Assembly (NCBI RefSeq): GCF_000208865.1
Contig: NC_018394.1
Location: 2,317,964 to 2,381,963 of the forward strand
DNA length: 64,000 nt
DNA from: Neospora caninum Liverpool
Taxonomy: Eukaryota; Apicomplexa; Conoidasida; Eucoccidiorida; Sarcocystidae
Reading direction: 5' to 3'
Shown: positions 13,601-25,638 of the stretch, piece after piece
Numbering within the stretch: position 1 is the first letter of the stretch
How the letters are laid out: each line of letters opens with the position of its first letter
The notes under the pieces: generated by a model
What the model was told of the DNA's origin: nothing
Seen by the model: only the letters and a program-made list of their open reading frames with translations
The model's database searches: none
Program-made: the position numbers and the translations under genes

Positions 13601-13908
13601 TGGTAGCCGCCGACTGGGAGCGCGTCAGAGAGCAAGCCGACGAGACCTTTCATGCCCCACGGGACGTAGGCGAGCGTGATGGTGCGTTGGTACACGAGGC
13701 CATCGTAGCCGAGGTCTTTCATGTAGGGCAGGAGCGAGTCCGTCGTCAAGATGTAGAGAAACCCCTTCAGACCGACGTACGTGCTGAGCATCATGACGGT
13801 GAACTCGAAGCCCACATCGCGGCGCACGGCCTTGACAAAATCCCAAAGTCGGACAGGCGACACGCGCCTGCACCAGCGCACTGCGCAAGTGCGTTTCGTG
13901 TGCGCCAT
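10699..13908 (-). CDS. BT1-family folate/biopterin-type transporter with long C-terminal tail
   Basis: One intronless frame of 1069 residues starting at ATG 13908 (MAHTKRTC). The open frame continues upstream without another ATG. Residues ~15-500 are the transporter: about twelve hydrophobic segments, beginning with FVKAVRRDVGFEFTVMMLS, YVPWGMKGLVGLLSDALP and KRFYMLF. That early layout (a KGL/SD motif after the second helix, then the KR-F-Y loop) is typical of the BT1/FBT family, which carries folate, biopterin or related solutes. The Ser/Arg/Glu-rich tail of roughly 570 residues has no visible fold and is far longer than typical BT1 proteins, which end soon after the last helix. Its Ser-Asp-Glu patches could be phosphorylated. 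It is likely a plasma or organellar membrane protein; substrate cannot be read from sequence. Confidence 0.85.
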   Translation of the reverse strand: MAHTKRTCAVRWCRRVSPVRLWDFVKAVRRDVGFEFTVMMLSTYVGLKGFLYILTTDSLLPYMKDLGYDGLVYQRTITLAYVPWGMKGLVGLLSDALPVGGYHKRFYMLFTSLSGVASLICLLFLSSETARNAAWVIGVLFFCVQFQIATVDLMCEGMYSQVMSQKPHVGANLVTFVNGCTTVGAFVGRLVVGPVSDRFGARPLFILALPIALQSLLPISLNYLMEERVSPGCGVLTEKVRDQKNVFFMAFAVAVGASGVAALTLIGGSGMTYILPYCGVVSVLLIALCALCLPVQLAKCNVFFFLDKIVHISISGALDFFYTAAPACVPNGPHFDYTYYSTYTAVAGTLATWLGLVLFQVALSSWTYRSIFWLTSAVRILASLFDYVMTTRLNVRIGIPDKLMYLLGDAIILSLVGTLSHMPGVILTSRLCPPRLESTVYAILAGISNFGHSVSTLLGIRAIKAANITTTATEGQACNFENLPALILVAHCVLPMVSIPMALYLLPGTPMDEPLEGEAADCMRRRDKEGEADGDDADTSDEETFAGKGERRTRRRKMERPGGRAPKFEAELVRMQPDAKAQKTTLAGCVHHAVPTEDEAFDAEYGELDVDRSERTFAPHRELVDEVEMAEASTLRMFPVLGEDREGSDLPQTMGVPVFFTFTPRGSGRRREADDDRRQGPARTVERRVRKPHERGSTRVRRGDKGQRAGICYSLCSSDQVSLSESREFSSGSSPEASEGETERERTDGEPEERGGPPSEKRRDVASEGILGHHSVAVAHGRAPPSSQYLSSSFCEEQRQTKSGRRKRSDDGDQPSSSSSAGDDGGEIAFVSDSDSRGSEAVVSGEVLRVAMEDAETTATLAVDAAEVRHGRRKAGRGNLASDSQVPVAPATLVSPPSSGWMFSRERDSPGPFSFAQPANPPPPLSTLPTLLLPFPSSLASEPSSPAAAGLRGSGSGQPEDEDLSGLVGSPRRPSPGPASWRLPASSVVPASLAGSGPAHSVFGEGRATVSVELPQGPGRGTFVEETCPQMDSFSDLREERRRESLEERAAPSREESGLYPSARGREDS

Positions 13909-16900
13909 GGAAGCGAGGGAGACCGAGAAAATGCGCCGGCATGAAGGGGGAGGAGGCTCTCGGCGGATTCGCAAGACGGTGTATCTGCCCAGAGAGTCGG
14001 GCACTAGTGCGCGCAGACGCGGAACTCCCGGCAGCGCAAACCGACACGAGGCGACGGAAAGGACGAGGACGGATCTTCCCTCGAAAAAAAGGACAGCCGC
14101 GTCGCTGGCGGCAGCAGGCGATTGGACCGCTGTCTTTCGGGAAAAAGCGACAGGTCACTTGCGCTGGACGTGAGGCCCCCGTAGACATCGCTTTTTGAGA
14201 AATGGGTACAAACGGCGGATAGACAACTTCTTGCTAACGCGAGCAGTTTCCCGTTGATATTTAGTCGGAAATCTCGCGGATTTGTGACAAGGAAAAACGC
14301 GACGCAAGGAAAAGAACTGGGCTTACCTCCCGAAAAGGTCGCACGGAACAGACCTCCTCAGGCGTCGCTAAGGCGTGAGGAAGTTACGAAGACAGGCTCG
14401 ACATCCACAACGCCTTTCCGCCTCCAAGTACACCTGAATGAGAAATGACGCTTTCCTCTCAGTGAGCCAGGCACTTTCGAAAGAGAGTGGCCTCTCTCAC
14501 CCGCCACACCGCCGGTGCGCTGTTTTCAGGCCGGGTCTTGGTTCGATGCATGTGCGACTGCTGGCGCTCAACGCAGCAGCATTTGGCGCCGATCCCATGC
14601 TGAAATCCCACAACGCGGCGAACAGAGCAAGCTAGAAAAAGTGCCGCGCGATGAGCACACGCGCGAGGTGTGAACCTCTGATTTTTGGCTACCTCTCGCT
14701 GGAGGATTCCGGCGGACCAGTCGGCACGACACTCCTGCGCGAACTTGGCGGAACCCTTCGGGGGGCGGTCACGCAGGTTTGTTGTTCAAGTGTCACGCTT
14801 TGAAATTGCTACATGAACCAGGAAAGCCTTACGACACTCCTTGTGCAGCGTACCAAATTTCGAAAGCCAGAAAGAGTCCGCTTCTCGGACACGCGGTCTG
14901 CTGGCCGTCAGAAAAGACAGCGCACTCGTGCAGGCAAGGGCTCCTGGGTCGTGTGTTTGCCTACGTGGCTTAAAAAAAAAACTAGACCTGAAGAAACAAG
15001 GCTGACTTGCCTGCATTTGCCACTGGAATTGAACTTCAAGGAGGACTGCGTGGCTGATACGGCTACTGAAAGTGTGTGAAGATGGGACTGGAGTCTGTCG
15101 CTCAACGTGCCAGTTCTCAGTGGGTCGGTACGGTGACACATACTCGTCAGGCTAACCTCAGGAATACAAAGGAGCGGATTTTTTCATTCCTGGGCTTTCT
15201 ATGAACCAATGGCCATCCCCAGGGGGTACATTTTTCTGCAGCACAAAAGGGCGCTCATGTGGGCGAACCGGGACCGCCTGTGAAGAATGGAATATCGGCT
15301 CGAGACGGTCAAGTGCCGAGCTGGAAGCTGCGCCTGTTGGTCGAAGCGTATCGAGGGCACCTGCACAGTTCCACAGGCTGAAATGCACAAGTGCAAGCGT
15401 GAAAAAAGGACATGCTCCACCATCAAAGAAAGAGGCAGGAAGTAGGCATCAATAGAATCCACTTCGTTGCCAGGATTTCAACGACAGCCCTTTCGTTGGA
15501 CTTACGTGGCAGAAACAGTGGCAAGGGTACTCATTTGTCTCCGCTTTGCCGCGGAAGGCAACTACCAAAGAAAGAGAGTGAGCCTCGCGCTCTCAGAGGG
15601 TTCTGACGTGCGAAACAGTTCCCTCTCAAGCCTCCATCAAAGGGCCACTACAGCGAATAACAGGTTCAGTGCAGCAATGCAATTCACGACCCGTGCTGCT
15701 ACTTGACAGTGGCAAATCCAGCGTTTCAGCGCCAAATGCACATCCAGCACCACCTCAAATACCACAAAACTTTGCCTTGTGTGGACGGTCTAACCACCTC
15801 ACACGTATCGTTGCTTCCCTCTCACTGGTGCACTCTCTAGAACGTTTTGTGTAAAAAGACACGTATCTATTCCTGTGTGAACGCGGCCCGCAGTCGCCCC
15901 CCTCGACCTAAACATTCAAAACATGGATCATCTGCCTTCTCGTATTGCCAGAGAGAACCACTGCCGTCACTGGACTGTGCGATTCAACCGGGTGTGCAAA
16001 TGAAGGGTTGCTAGGTGCCTTTTCTGTGAATACTTCGACAGGTTCCTATGCTCACTCGTTGCCGGCCGGACGCTTGGCAGACAGCGAGCACTAAACAGAT
16101 GGTCGGAGGCGTGTCGAAACATTAAGGATCGAACTCGACTTTTTTTGTGTCACAATAGGCGCACAAAGTTTGCCAGCGGAGCCTGGGACCATTCCTGTCC
16201 ACAGGAAACGCTGCGCTGTATATACACCTCGAGCAACCAACAGTCGCGCAGCATTTGATGGTGCATTTCACGATGCCAACTTACGTCTGTTGAGAGACCA
16301 GACACATGCTCCACCCCATGTTAGACCCTATCCAGGTTATCTCACGACTTTAACTTTTGTGACAGCGTTCTGACTGCCCGTGGGTTGCCTCAGCTCCGCG
16401 CCCACTGCTGTGACCTCCAGCGCACCAGCACTTATTGGGTTTCCCCTCCAGTGTGTTTTTCTTCACACTGGAAGGCTTTTCTCCCTTACGATTAAGATGA
16501 TGACACAACATTGCTGCCTGTGTCAGCAGTTTTGCGGCAAGACACCCTGTGGCCTATCCCTGGTGTTTCCCGCTTCTGTCGAGTGCCTCCGGATTACGCT
16601 GCACGGTCCCCCCTGTCGCTCCTGAATCCCGACCGGCACTAACAACCATCGTCTGCGCAATCCTTGATTTGAGACAGGCTTGATCCTGCGACAGGAATAC
16701 TCGAGAGAGAAACACACTTCATCACACTTTCTGGTTCTGGACGGAACGCGACTGGGCCTGTACACACCGTAAAGTCGAAGCGAGAGCGCTGCGTGCCCGC
16801 CGAAATGCTGCGGAGATGGCATGCAACAGCTCGCATGTATCGACTGAAAAGAATCGACAGGTCGCGAAGACTTCGAGAACGGGGAAATTAACTATAGCAT

Positions 16901-17403
16901 TGAACCCACAGAAAAAGAAGATCCCCCCCCCCCCCCCCCCGCCCTTCTGGCGCTATGTCATTCAGAAGCGTGCCCGCCACGACAGCAGGATCCGCGAACT
17001 GGAATTTTGAGGGACGCCCACTCGTCTGGTTGTTTACTCAAAAGTAAGGGTCCGCCAGCGTCCTCTCAATTTGCACTGTCTCTCCTGGCGAAGAAGACTG
17101 TTCCGCGTGCCTGAGCACACCTCGCATGTGTCTGAATCGCACGCCCTTTTCTGCTTTGCGTCATTCCTTGTCCTGCTCTCTCTAGCTTTTCGTCCAAGGT
17201 CGATAGATGCGTCTTTTTCCATAACCCGCTTGCTGTGACCTGCACGTCCTTCCCTTTTCCTTTTCTGAGAAGCCTCGCATCCGCCGTTTTCCTCCGCCAC
17301 GCGACTCCTGCTGCTTCTCAAACGAGCAGCGAAGCTCGCCGCCCACCTCAAACGAATTGCTGGCCAACCCTCTGATGGAAGACCTCGGCTTCGTGGCCAC
17401 ACA
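13909..17403. other. 3.5 kb divergent spacer, no confirmed gene
   Basis: This separates the transporter (-) and GTPase (+) genes and must hold both promoters. Unlike most spacers here it has almost no TA microsatellites and its base composition is balanced. One isolated frame, 14651-14776, begins with ATG and runs straight into a GT, but no partner exon was found. A cysteine-rich frame near 16380-16625 also lacks support. A C-homopolymer occurs at 16923-16940. Confidence 0.5.
16923..16940 (+). repeat. C18 homopolymer
   Basis: Eighteen consecutive C residues followed by GCCC, about 460 bases upstream of the first ATG of the NOA1-type gene. The run is prone to replication and sequencing slippage, and the opposite G strand could fold as a quadruplex. 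Confidence 0.9.
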
Positions 17404-20400
17404 TTGACTTTCTGCTCTGCTCACCAGAGAGACCGCTCACGATGGCTCTTTCGAAGGGACCTTCCGCGTTCCACACACACGGCGCCGCTGCTGCCCAGCC
17501 GAGCTGTTAGGGCTCTTTCCTTGGGCAAAAAGACAGCGTCTCGCCGAGTGCCGCTCCCGCCTCAGACAACCGCCGGGTGCGTTCTTTTCGAAATTCCTCC
17601 TCAACAACCAAAAAACAGAACCATGGCAGGGACACACTCTCTGACAACTAGGCCACTCGAGGCCTCTTCCATGGAACGACTGTTGCGCCAGGGAGGCAAC
17701 GCGTCGTATGGAAGGAGACCAAGAATCGTGAAGTGGCGGCGAAGGATGTTGTCCCCCCTGTCCCTGCCCACGCCTGTCGCTGCCGTCAACTCTCTACGTG
17801 CTGCGCCTTCTCTCGCGCTCCATTTGTCCTCGCCTTCGTTCACTGACCGTCCTCTTCTGCCGCCGCTCCCCCCACCCGCTTCTGTTTCTGTTCGAACTTC
17901 CACCGTCTCGTCTTCCTCTCCGCTCTCTTGGCGGCCCTCTTCTTTTTGCTTCTCTTCTGTCGCCTTCGCTCCCGAAACCTCGCTCCCCCGAGCTCAGCGA
18001 AGGCGACGCGAGTTGCGCCCCCACCCCGGCTGGCGCGGACTTCCGAGAAGCGTGCCTGTCTCTCGAGCCGAGTCTCTCCTGGAAAATGATACTTTAGGCC
18101 GCTCCTGCGCCCGGTTCCCTGGCGACGGGAACGCGCGCACGGCACCGCCTTCTACCGAAACAACGGACTCAAGCTACAAGAAACCGCCTGCAAAAGAAAG
18201 CGACTGTCGAGTCGAAGTTCCTCCCTGCGTTTCGGATGCTTTGCCTCTCCCAGAAACCTCCGTCCGGCTCTTCTCTTCTGCTTCGTCTGTCGACAACCCG
18301 TTGAACTGTAAACTGCACGCCACGCTGGCCTTTTCTTCACTCCCTCTCAGGCATTCCTCTTCTCTTCCTGCCTCCCTCGGTACCCCGCTCCTACCTCTTG
18401 TCCTTCCGCGTTTCTCGCTTCTCCGTTCCTCTCTTTCCTCTTCGCACTCCTTCCTCTCGGGCGTCTCGGCTGCTCCAAGCGCCGCACGCAGCTTGCTGAC
18501 GCCCGACTTGGGGCGGCGGTCGTACACGCAGGGACACAGCGTGGAAGGAGAAGTCGACCGGAGACAAAGGCCCTCCGAAACACGGCGAAGCAAAGGCGAA
18601 CAGGAAGATCTGCATGCGCCGTATCGACACCGGACAGAGAGACAAGACCAGAACGGAGAGCTCGGCGTCGACGACGTCGTGCCGTGGACAGGCAGCGCCG
18701 ACGCCCTGCCGCCTGGATTTGTCGAGGACGCGTTTCAAGTACGCCAGGGAAACTTGACGATACCCGTTTCTCAGGCGTTCGCGATCTGAGAGCGACTGAG
18801 GAGATAGCCTCTGGGAGAAGGACCGGCCGGAGGTCTTTGTGTCGGCGGCTTCCCGGAGAGACAGCTTTCGACTCTCAACTCTATAAAGAACATCCCCACA
18901 GATATGGCGAGAATGTGCGAAGCTGCGGATACTGTTTGTTTTGCAACGAGCGCTTTAATGTCTCTACTTCTCACTCTCTCCGTTTCTCTCTCTCCTCTTT
19001 CTTCTCTCTTTCTCTCTCTCCTTTTCTCTCTGTTTTCCCTCGTTCTCACTCTTCCTCCCTCTGATTCTTTCTCACTCTTTCTCACTTTTTCTCTCTCTGA
19101 TTCTTTCTTCTCTCTTTCCCACTCTTTCTCTCTCTGATTCTTTCTTCTGTCTCTGATTCTTTCTCTCTTGTTCTTTCTGTTCCCCTCTCCCTCTGCAGGA
19201 GATCCACCACGCCCCGCGGCGTTGCCCGGGCTGCGGCGCAGAGCTGCAAACGGAGGATCCTTCTCGTCAAGGTTTCGTCTCTGCGGAGAAAAAAGAAGAG
19301 TGGTACAGCGGCCGATGGAAGTCTCTCCCGAAGGCAAAGGGCGTCGAAGTAGACAGCGTCCCAGACGGCGTCGAAGTCATCACGGTAAGAGCGAAGCAGC
19401 GAAGAAGGCCCAACGCGACGGAGAGAGAGAAAGGGAAGAAGAGAAGAAGAGACGGAGAGAGAAGAAGGAAGAAGAGACAGATAGAGAGAGGGAAGAAGCG
19501 ACAGAGAGAGAAGGAGGGAAGAAGAGGACAACGAATAGGGAAGAAGGGAGAGAGAGAAGGCGGGAAGAATGAACTGCGAGAGAGCGAACAATCATCATGC
19601 GCTCGGGCCTAGCGGGAAGGCGACGAACGGCAAAGGCGTCCCGTGGTGGTGTCGATTCTGCACGGGACGGAAGAGAGAGAAGGTGAGCGCGAGACTGAGA
19701 CAACGAGGAGAAAGAAGGAGGAAGAGAGAGAGAAGAGGAGCGAGTAAGCGAGAGGGAGGGAGAGGGAGAGACAGTAATAGGTAGAGGAAAAGGGAGAAGG
19801 GCGTGGGAGAGGAGATGTTACTTTTCTTTTGACGCTCTGTCTCAATTTGTTATTTCTCAGGTTAAGAGTCCCAGGTTTCGCAAGCGCACGAGACTCCTGC
19901 TGTGTCGCCGATGCTACCGTATTCAGGTGCGTGTCAGGGAAGGGAAGGGAGATCGGCAGCCGTTTGAGAAGAAAGACAACCCGCCAAGACAGGCAGGGAA
20001 AACAAGCAAACAGTGAAGAAAAAACGCGCGGACAGAAAGAGGGCGAAGAATGGAGGACCACCCGAGACGCAAAGCAATAAACATAAAGGCAAATCCGGTC
20101 TGAGATTCACGAGTGCAGGATAATAACGGTCTCTGGAACACCTTCTCTATCTCCATACATGGATTAATATCTATATCTATATATATTTATGGTTTGTGTG
20201 GTGTATGATTGTGGCGTACACATGTGTATGTCTATACCCTTCAACCGGGGTATACCGGTTTGATCTCGCTGCTTCACCTGCTAGCCGCGTGTGAGAGCCC
20301 GTGATCAGTCCTTCTGTTTTCTTCCCTCTCTTCGTCCTCGGCTTCTCTGTCTTGACCTTGTTCATTGTCATCGCATTTTCCTCCCCCTGTTGCTCTTTTC

Positions 20401-23400
20401 CCGCGTTTCCACCTTCGTGTTGGCTTTTCAGATGTACAAGCAGCTGGACGGTCAGTGGGAAGCGGCGGCGAACGCGCAGGACGCATTGCTGCCGTCTCTC
20501 GAACCTGAAACTGTCGTTAACGCGATTGTGAAAACCATGAAGAAGGACTCGGTTGTGCTCAAACTGGTTGATGTGTGTGACCTCGAGAGCTCCGTCGTTC
20601 CCGAATTGTTTCAGGCGTGTCGCTCCAAGCGTCTCCACGTAAGAAAACGTTTTCGCTGCACGTGTTCAGTTGTCTGCGTAGAGTGTCGTCTTCGAACTCC
20701 GCCTCTGCATGCCAATGCTTTATGCTCAATGATTTCTCGCGCCTTTCCAGTACAAAGTGCGTGAAACTCTGCATCTCGCGCAAGCTGGCAAAGTCCCCTC
20801 TGCCATCCACGGATGGGTCCTCGCGGCCTTCTCCACTTCTTCTTCATTGGCCCCTCGAGAGCGCGCATGTGTCTCTGCATCTAGACAGATATCCCCAAAC
20901 AGACGTTCATATAAAAAATATATATCCACGTATATATATATATATATATGAGAAAACCTCTGACAGAGGAGATATATCGCTTCCGTGTTCCTCTTTATCC
21001 ATCTTCTTCCAAATGACCCTTTCCCTTCTCTCCCTGCTTGCGCCCGTCCCTCGTGGATCTGCCTGCCTTCCGGGCTATCTCCCGGAGTGGAGCTCCAGCA
21101 GTCACCCCGACGCTCTGTTTCAGAAGGACTCCGGCGTCGATCAGACACACGCCCTGTCCGTCTCTCGCTGAATCCATCTGCGTCGGGCTGTCTCCCGGGT
21201 CGACCGGAGACATGTTCACTCCGTCGTCGCCCTTGGCATGGCTCCAGCAGCCTGATTTACATTCTGCATGCACGTGCATGATGGCTTCCGCGCTGCGTCC
21301 GTTCCAACGAACGTCTCCTCCATCACTGTGCATGCATTCCCCTCTCAGTAGACGTCTTGTCCTACTCCCTGAAGAGAAGAAAACTCCGGAGCCGGTGTCT
21401 GCCGCCCGTGCCCAGTGTAGGTCCACCGGGCGTTTCTCTCGAGTTCCACACTTCTTTCAACTTTGACTGTGAACAGATGAGACGACAGCTCCGCCTTTTC
21501 TCTTTCAGGTCATCTGGCTTATCAACCGAATCGACTGCCTGCCTCGCACAGCGCAAAAGCGAGAGTAGGTTTTTCCACAGAGTCTCTCTCGCTCTTTTCT
21601 CTCTGTCCTGTCAGTGGCGTCTCCTCTGGGCCACACGCTCCGCAGGTTTGCTCACACCGCAGATTGTCTGTTCGTTCGCCGTTTCGCTCGGCGTGTTTTC
21701 GCTTCCTTCTGTCGTCTCTTACTGGGGTGTACAGACTGCCGCGTTTTTCTTTTTTCCCTCTTTCTCGAAGAGCGCGTTTGAGCCCGAGGCTCGCTTGCTG
21801 TTGCCTGCCTGCGTCTTGGCGTTTTTTTCTTACAACTGTTCTATCGCGTTGCTTCTTCTTTTTTTGAACAGAGTTAAGGAGTGGGTAAGACGCATGGTGC
21901 GACAAATCGACAATGTCCACATTGACGACTGCATCCTCGTTTCATCCGCCACAGGTGCGTCCCGTGCCTTCTCTTCCTTCTCTCTCTACCTCTTTCCCGT
22001 TCTCTTCGTCTCTCTCTCCTCCACCTCTCTCCTTCTCCGTCTCTCCTTGTCGTCCTGTTTCTCTATTGTTTTCGCTCCTCTCTCTCTTGTTCCCTCTCTC
22101 GCTCTCCCTCTCGTGGTTTCTCTCTTCTTTCGCCGCCTGTCCTACCGCCTCTCGCTCCACAGACAGTGCATTTGACATCCCTCCACTGTCTCGCGACTGG
22201 CTCTTCGATCGGCTCTCTTCGCCGACGAATTGTTTCTCCTTTCTTATCCTCACGCGGTTCCGTAACACCACTCGCGCTTCGTGTTTCGCCTAGGGTCGGT
22301 ATCCCGTTCCCTTCCTCCGCTTCCCCCGTCTCTCTCCATGCTTCTGTCTCCTCTCTGACACGTGTGTCGTTTTTCCGCTTGCGCCTGCGGCCCCGTGGGT
22401 TCGACGGTACTCTCTGCGGGGTGTTCGCGCGCGCCTGGTCTCCGAAAGGTTGTCGCCGATTTCGTTCGCGTTTCTCCAATCGTGCAGGGGAAGGCTTCGA
22501 AGACCTCGAGCGCCGGCTCGAACATCTCCTGGTGCCCGCGCCGGGGGGTGTCTCCGCAGTCGAAGGCCGTCGCATCTACGTGGTGGGCAGAGTAAACGCT
22601 GGGAAGTCGACTTTTGTCACGAGGTTCCTCAAATTCATCAACTACAAGTAAGCCGCAACGAGCGACAGAAGAGACGCGAACTGGCGCGTGGAGAACGCGA
22701 GGCGAAGAAATCTCCCAAGGCGCCGCGCGTAGACGGCAAGAACCACACACAGGGAACTGCAAAAACCGAGCAGCAGTCGCAGCAATCGTCGCTGTTTGTT
22801 TCTCAACTGATCAACAGCAGTTCGCCTCGGGTTGAGATGCCGCAGCGGCGCCTGAAACAACACGGCGTGACATTGCCAAGCGCGAAGTCCAAGTAGAAGG
22901 CGACATACTTGAGGCGAACCAAAGATTCCAACGGAAGTTACGGACACGCCTGCACACCGCAGATTCATTTTTCAAGACGCAGCACACTCCGCGCCCTTTC
23001 CAGGCGCGGATCCGCGACTTCCTGAGCAACCGGGCGACACAACGCTCCAGCGCAAGACACTGTCTCGACTGAGAGCTTCCGTTCGTCCTGGCGCTCTGAG
23101 ACTGTATTTCGTGCACAATCCTTTTCGTCGAGGCTCTGCGAGGTCTCCGGGCGTTCAGTGATTTGTTTTTCTGCTTGCCGTTTCGCCGCGGCGTTAGGCC
23201 AGCCGGTCGGAAGCGTGGTGGCAAAAACCGCCTGAGGTCGCCTTTTTATCACTCTGCTGCGACGCGTCAGCGGAAACGCGACAGGGCGATTTCCGCGATA
23301 CCTGCTGATGCGATTCGCGTGGCGCGTCCTACGGGAAAGAAAGCGAAGCACGAGGGAGGCTCGTGTGAGTTACTTTGTTGGTGTGAGACTGATTCGCCTT

Positions 23401-25313
23401 CTCGGTTCTCAGGCACGCCGGAACGATCTTCATGAAGCGAGCGTCAGGAGGCGTCACGCGATCGGCCATGCCCGGCACGACGCTCTCCTTCTTGCCTTTT
23501 GGTCTGCCTAAGGATTTCAAACTCATCGATACACCCGGAATACCTTCCAGACATCAAGTACGTCGGTTGCCGTCATGGAAGACCGGTTTCCTTTCGCTTT
23601 TTTTGCGTCTTTTCTTTCCCGTTCGAAACCCCGAAGACGTCGGCATGCCTCCACGGGGAGTCTCCGGAGAGCTTTAAAAGGCGCTTCCTCTTTGTGTCCC
23701 GAGCTCAGTTGTTTTCGCTCGCATCGCGTTCCATTTTGGGCGGTCTTCCGCGTTTTCTGTTTTCGGTTTTCGTTTCCTCTCTCTGGCATGCCTTCGTGTC
23801 CCTTCGGTGCAAGGCCTCTGCATGCGCTCGTTTTTGCGACTCCTGGTGTCCTGTCTCTTCTCTCTTTTTCACTTCTCAGGTGACGTCTCTGCTTCGCTTC
23901 GCCGCCGACTTGTATTCCATCGTCCCGTCGAAACGCCTGCAGCCGATCACCTACGCGGTGACGGAAGGCAAGTCTTTGCTGATCGGCGCCATGGCCAGAA
24001 TCGACCTTGCTCAAGGCTCCACGGCCCTCATCACCTGCTACTTCTCACACAAAATCACTCTCCACATCTGCAAGTAAGACTGCCCTCGTCCAGTCCATGC
24101 AGGTGGCGACGCGCCTCTATAAAGGAACGTTCAAATAGCATGCAAGAAACGTCCTTATATATATGTAGATAGATGCAGACCCTTTTGTACAGATACGTAA
24201 ATGAAAATATATTTATCTTTGGGTAGGTTTACGGACATACTTACACATGTCTGCCGATGAGCATGCATTCTTATCTGTATTTGGTTCGATTCCTATTTAT
24301 ATATATATATATATTATTTATATTCCTCACTGGATTGCAGTACAAGCACAACCGGTAATACGCGCGAGAATCAGGACACATATACACATTTCTGTCTACC
24401 AATATATATATATATATATATACATACATGCATACATGCGTTTACTGGTATTTGTATATATGCGTATGTCTGTGAGTGTGGACGTGAGTGCATGTCAACG
24501 TGGACATTCTGTTGTTTTCGTGGAACTTTTGTTTCTCTCGGTTTTCGTTTCAGAACTGTGAAGGCGGCAGATCTTCTGTCAAGAAAGGCGTGCACATTTC
24601 TCTACCCGCCACATCTTCCTGCTGGCTTCGACAGGCTGCAGCCTCTTGTGAGACACAGGTGAGAGAAGGAGAACGAGAAGAGAGAGGATCGACCTTCATT
24701 TTGTCCCCGAGTGCCTCTCGAGGAAGAGCGAATTCTTTCTTCACGTGCGTGCTTCCCGCCTTTCGCGTTCGTGGTTTTCTTGAGTAATTGTAGTCGCACT
24801 GCTTCTTCCTTGGACGTTGCCGCTCACGCGCGCCTCTGCAGACTTCGCCTTCTCTCTCTGTCTCTAAATCGTCTCACTCGCGCTCCTTGCGTCTTCGCTT
24901 CTCGTCGTCTCTGTAATGTTCCGATCTCTTTTCGTGCGCTCTTTCGCTGCTGCGGCTCAGCGTGAAAGTGCATGCAGGCAATTCGACGGCCTACGACGAC
25001 ATTTCGATTGCGGGGCTGGGGTGGATCTCCGTCGCCGGCGCTGCGGGGCCCAAAGAATTACACGTCTGGGCTCCTCAGGGTGTAAAGATCTTTCGCCGAC
25101 CTGCCATGTTGCCTTTGCAAATCCGCACCACGGGCGTCGAAGATTTCCACGGAAAAAGCCCGCGGTAAACACAAAACGGAGGCTTGACGACGGTTCTACA
25201 CAGTCCGCTCTCTGAACCACGACGCCACCATTTAACTTGAATCTAGCTCTGTCGACGCATCTGTTCCGAACGCACGTGTGGATCTGCCTATACGCATACA
25301 CATATGTATAGAT

Positions 25314-25350
<37 letters not shown>

Positions 25351-25598
25351 GTATATTATGTGTGTGTACCTACCTTTGTATGCTGCGTCATGCGCATCGA
25401 TACCAACATTAGTTTGTATCTGAGGTTGTATATGTCTATCTGTGTGCGGAACTATGATTGAATGAGAAAAGCGATGTGCATATCCTCTTTTTGCAAAGCA
25501 ATACAAACACATACAAATTCAAAACCCCTGTTTTGACACGTCACCTAGCCTCTGTCGCCTCTCTAACTCACTCTTATCTTTTCACATCCATCGTGCAC

Positions 25599-25638
<40 letters not shown>

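Noticed and set aside
11788..13944. 718-codon + strand ORF opposite the transporter
   Set aside because: It mirrors the minus-strand BT1 frame, has no hydrophobic or domain pattern of its own, and is explained by the GC-rich codon bias of the real gene.
19613..19682. Possible extra NOA1 exon with CRFC between exons 2 and 3
   Set aside because: It is 70 bp and would break the frame, since both neighbours are phase 0. Exons 2 and 3 join cleanly without it and already supply the zinc-knuckle cysteines.
24281..24295. GGTTCGATTCC, like a tRNA B-box
   Set aside because: The flanking bases do not form a T-arm stem, and no A-box, anticodon arm or acceptor stem is present. It lies in a NOA1 intron.
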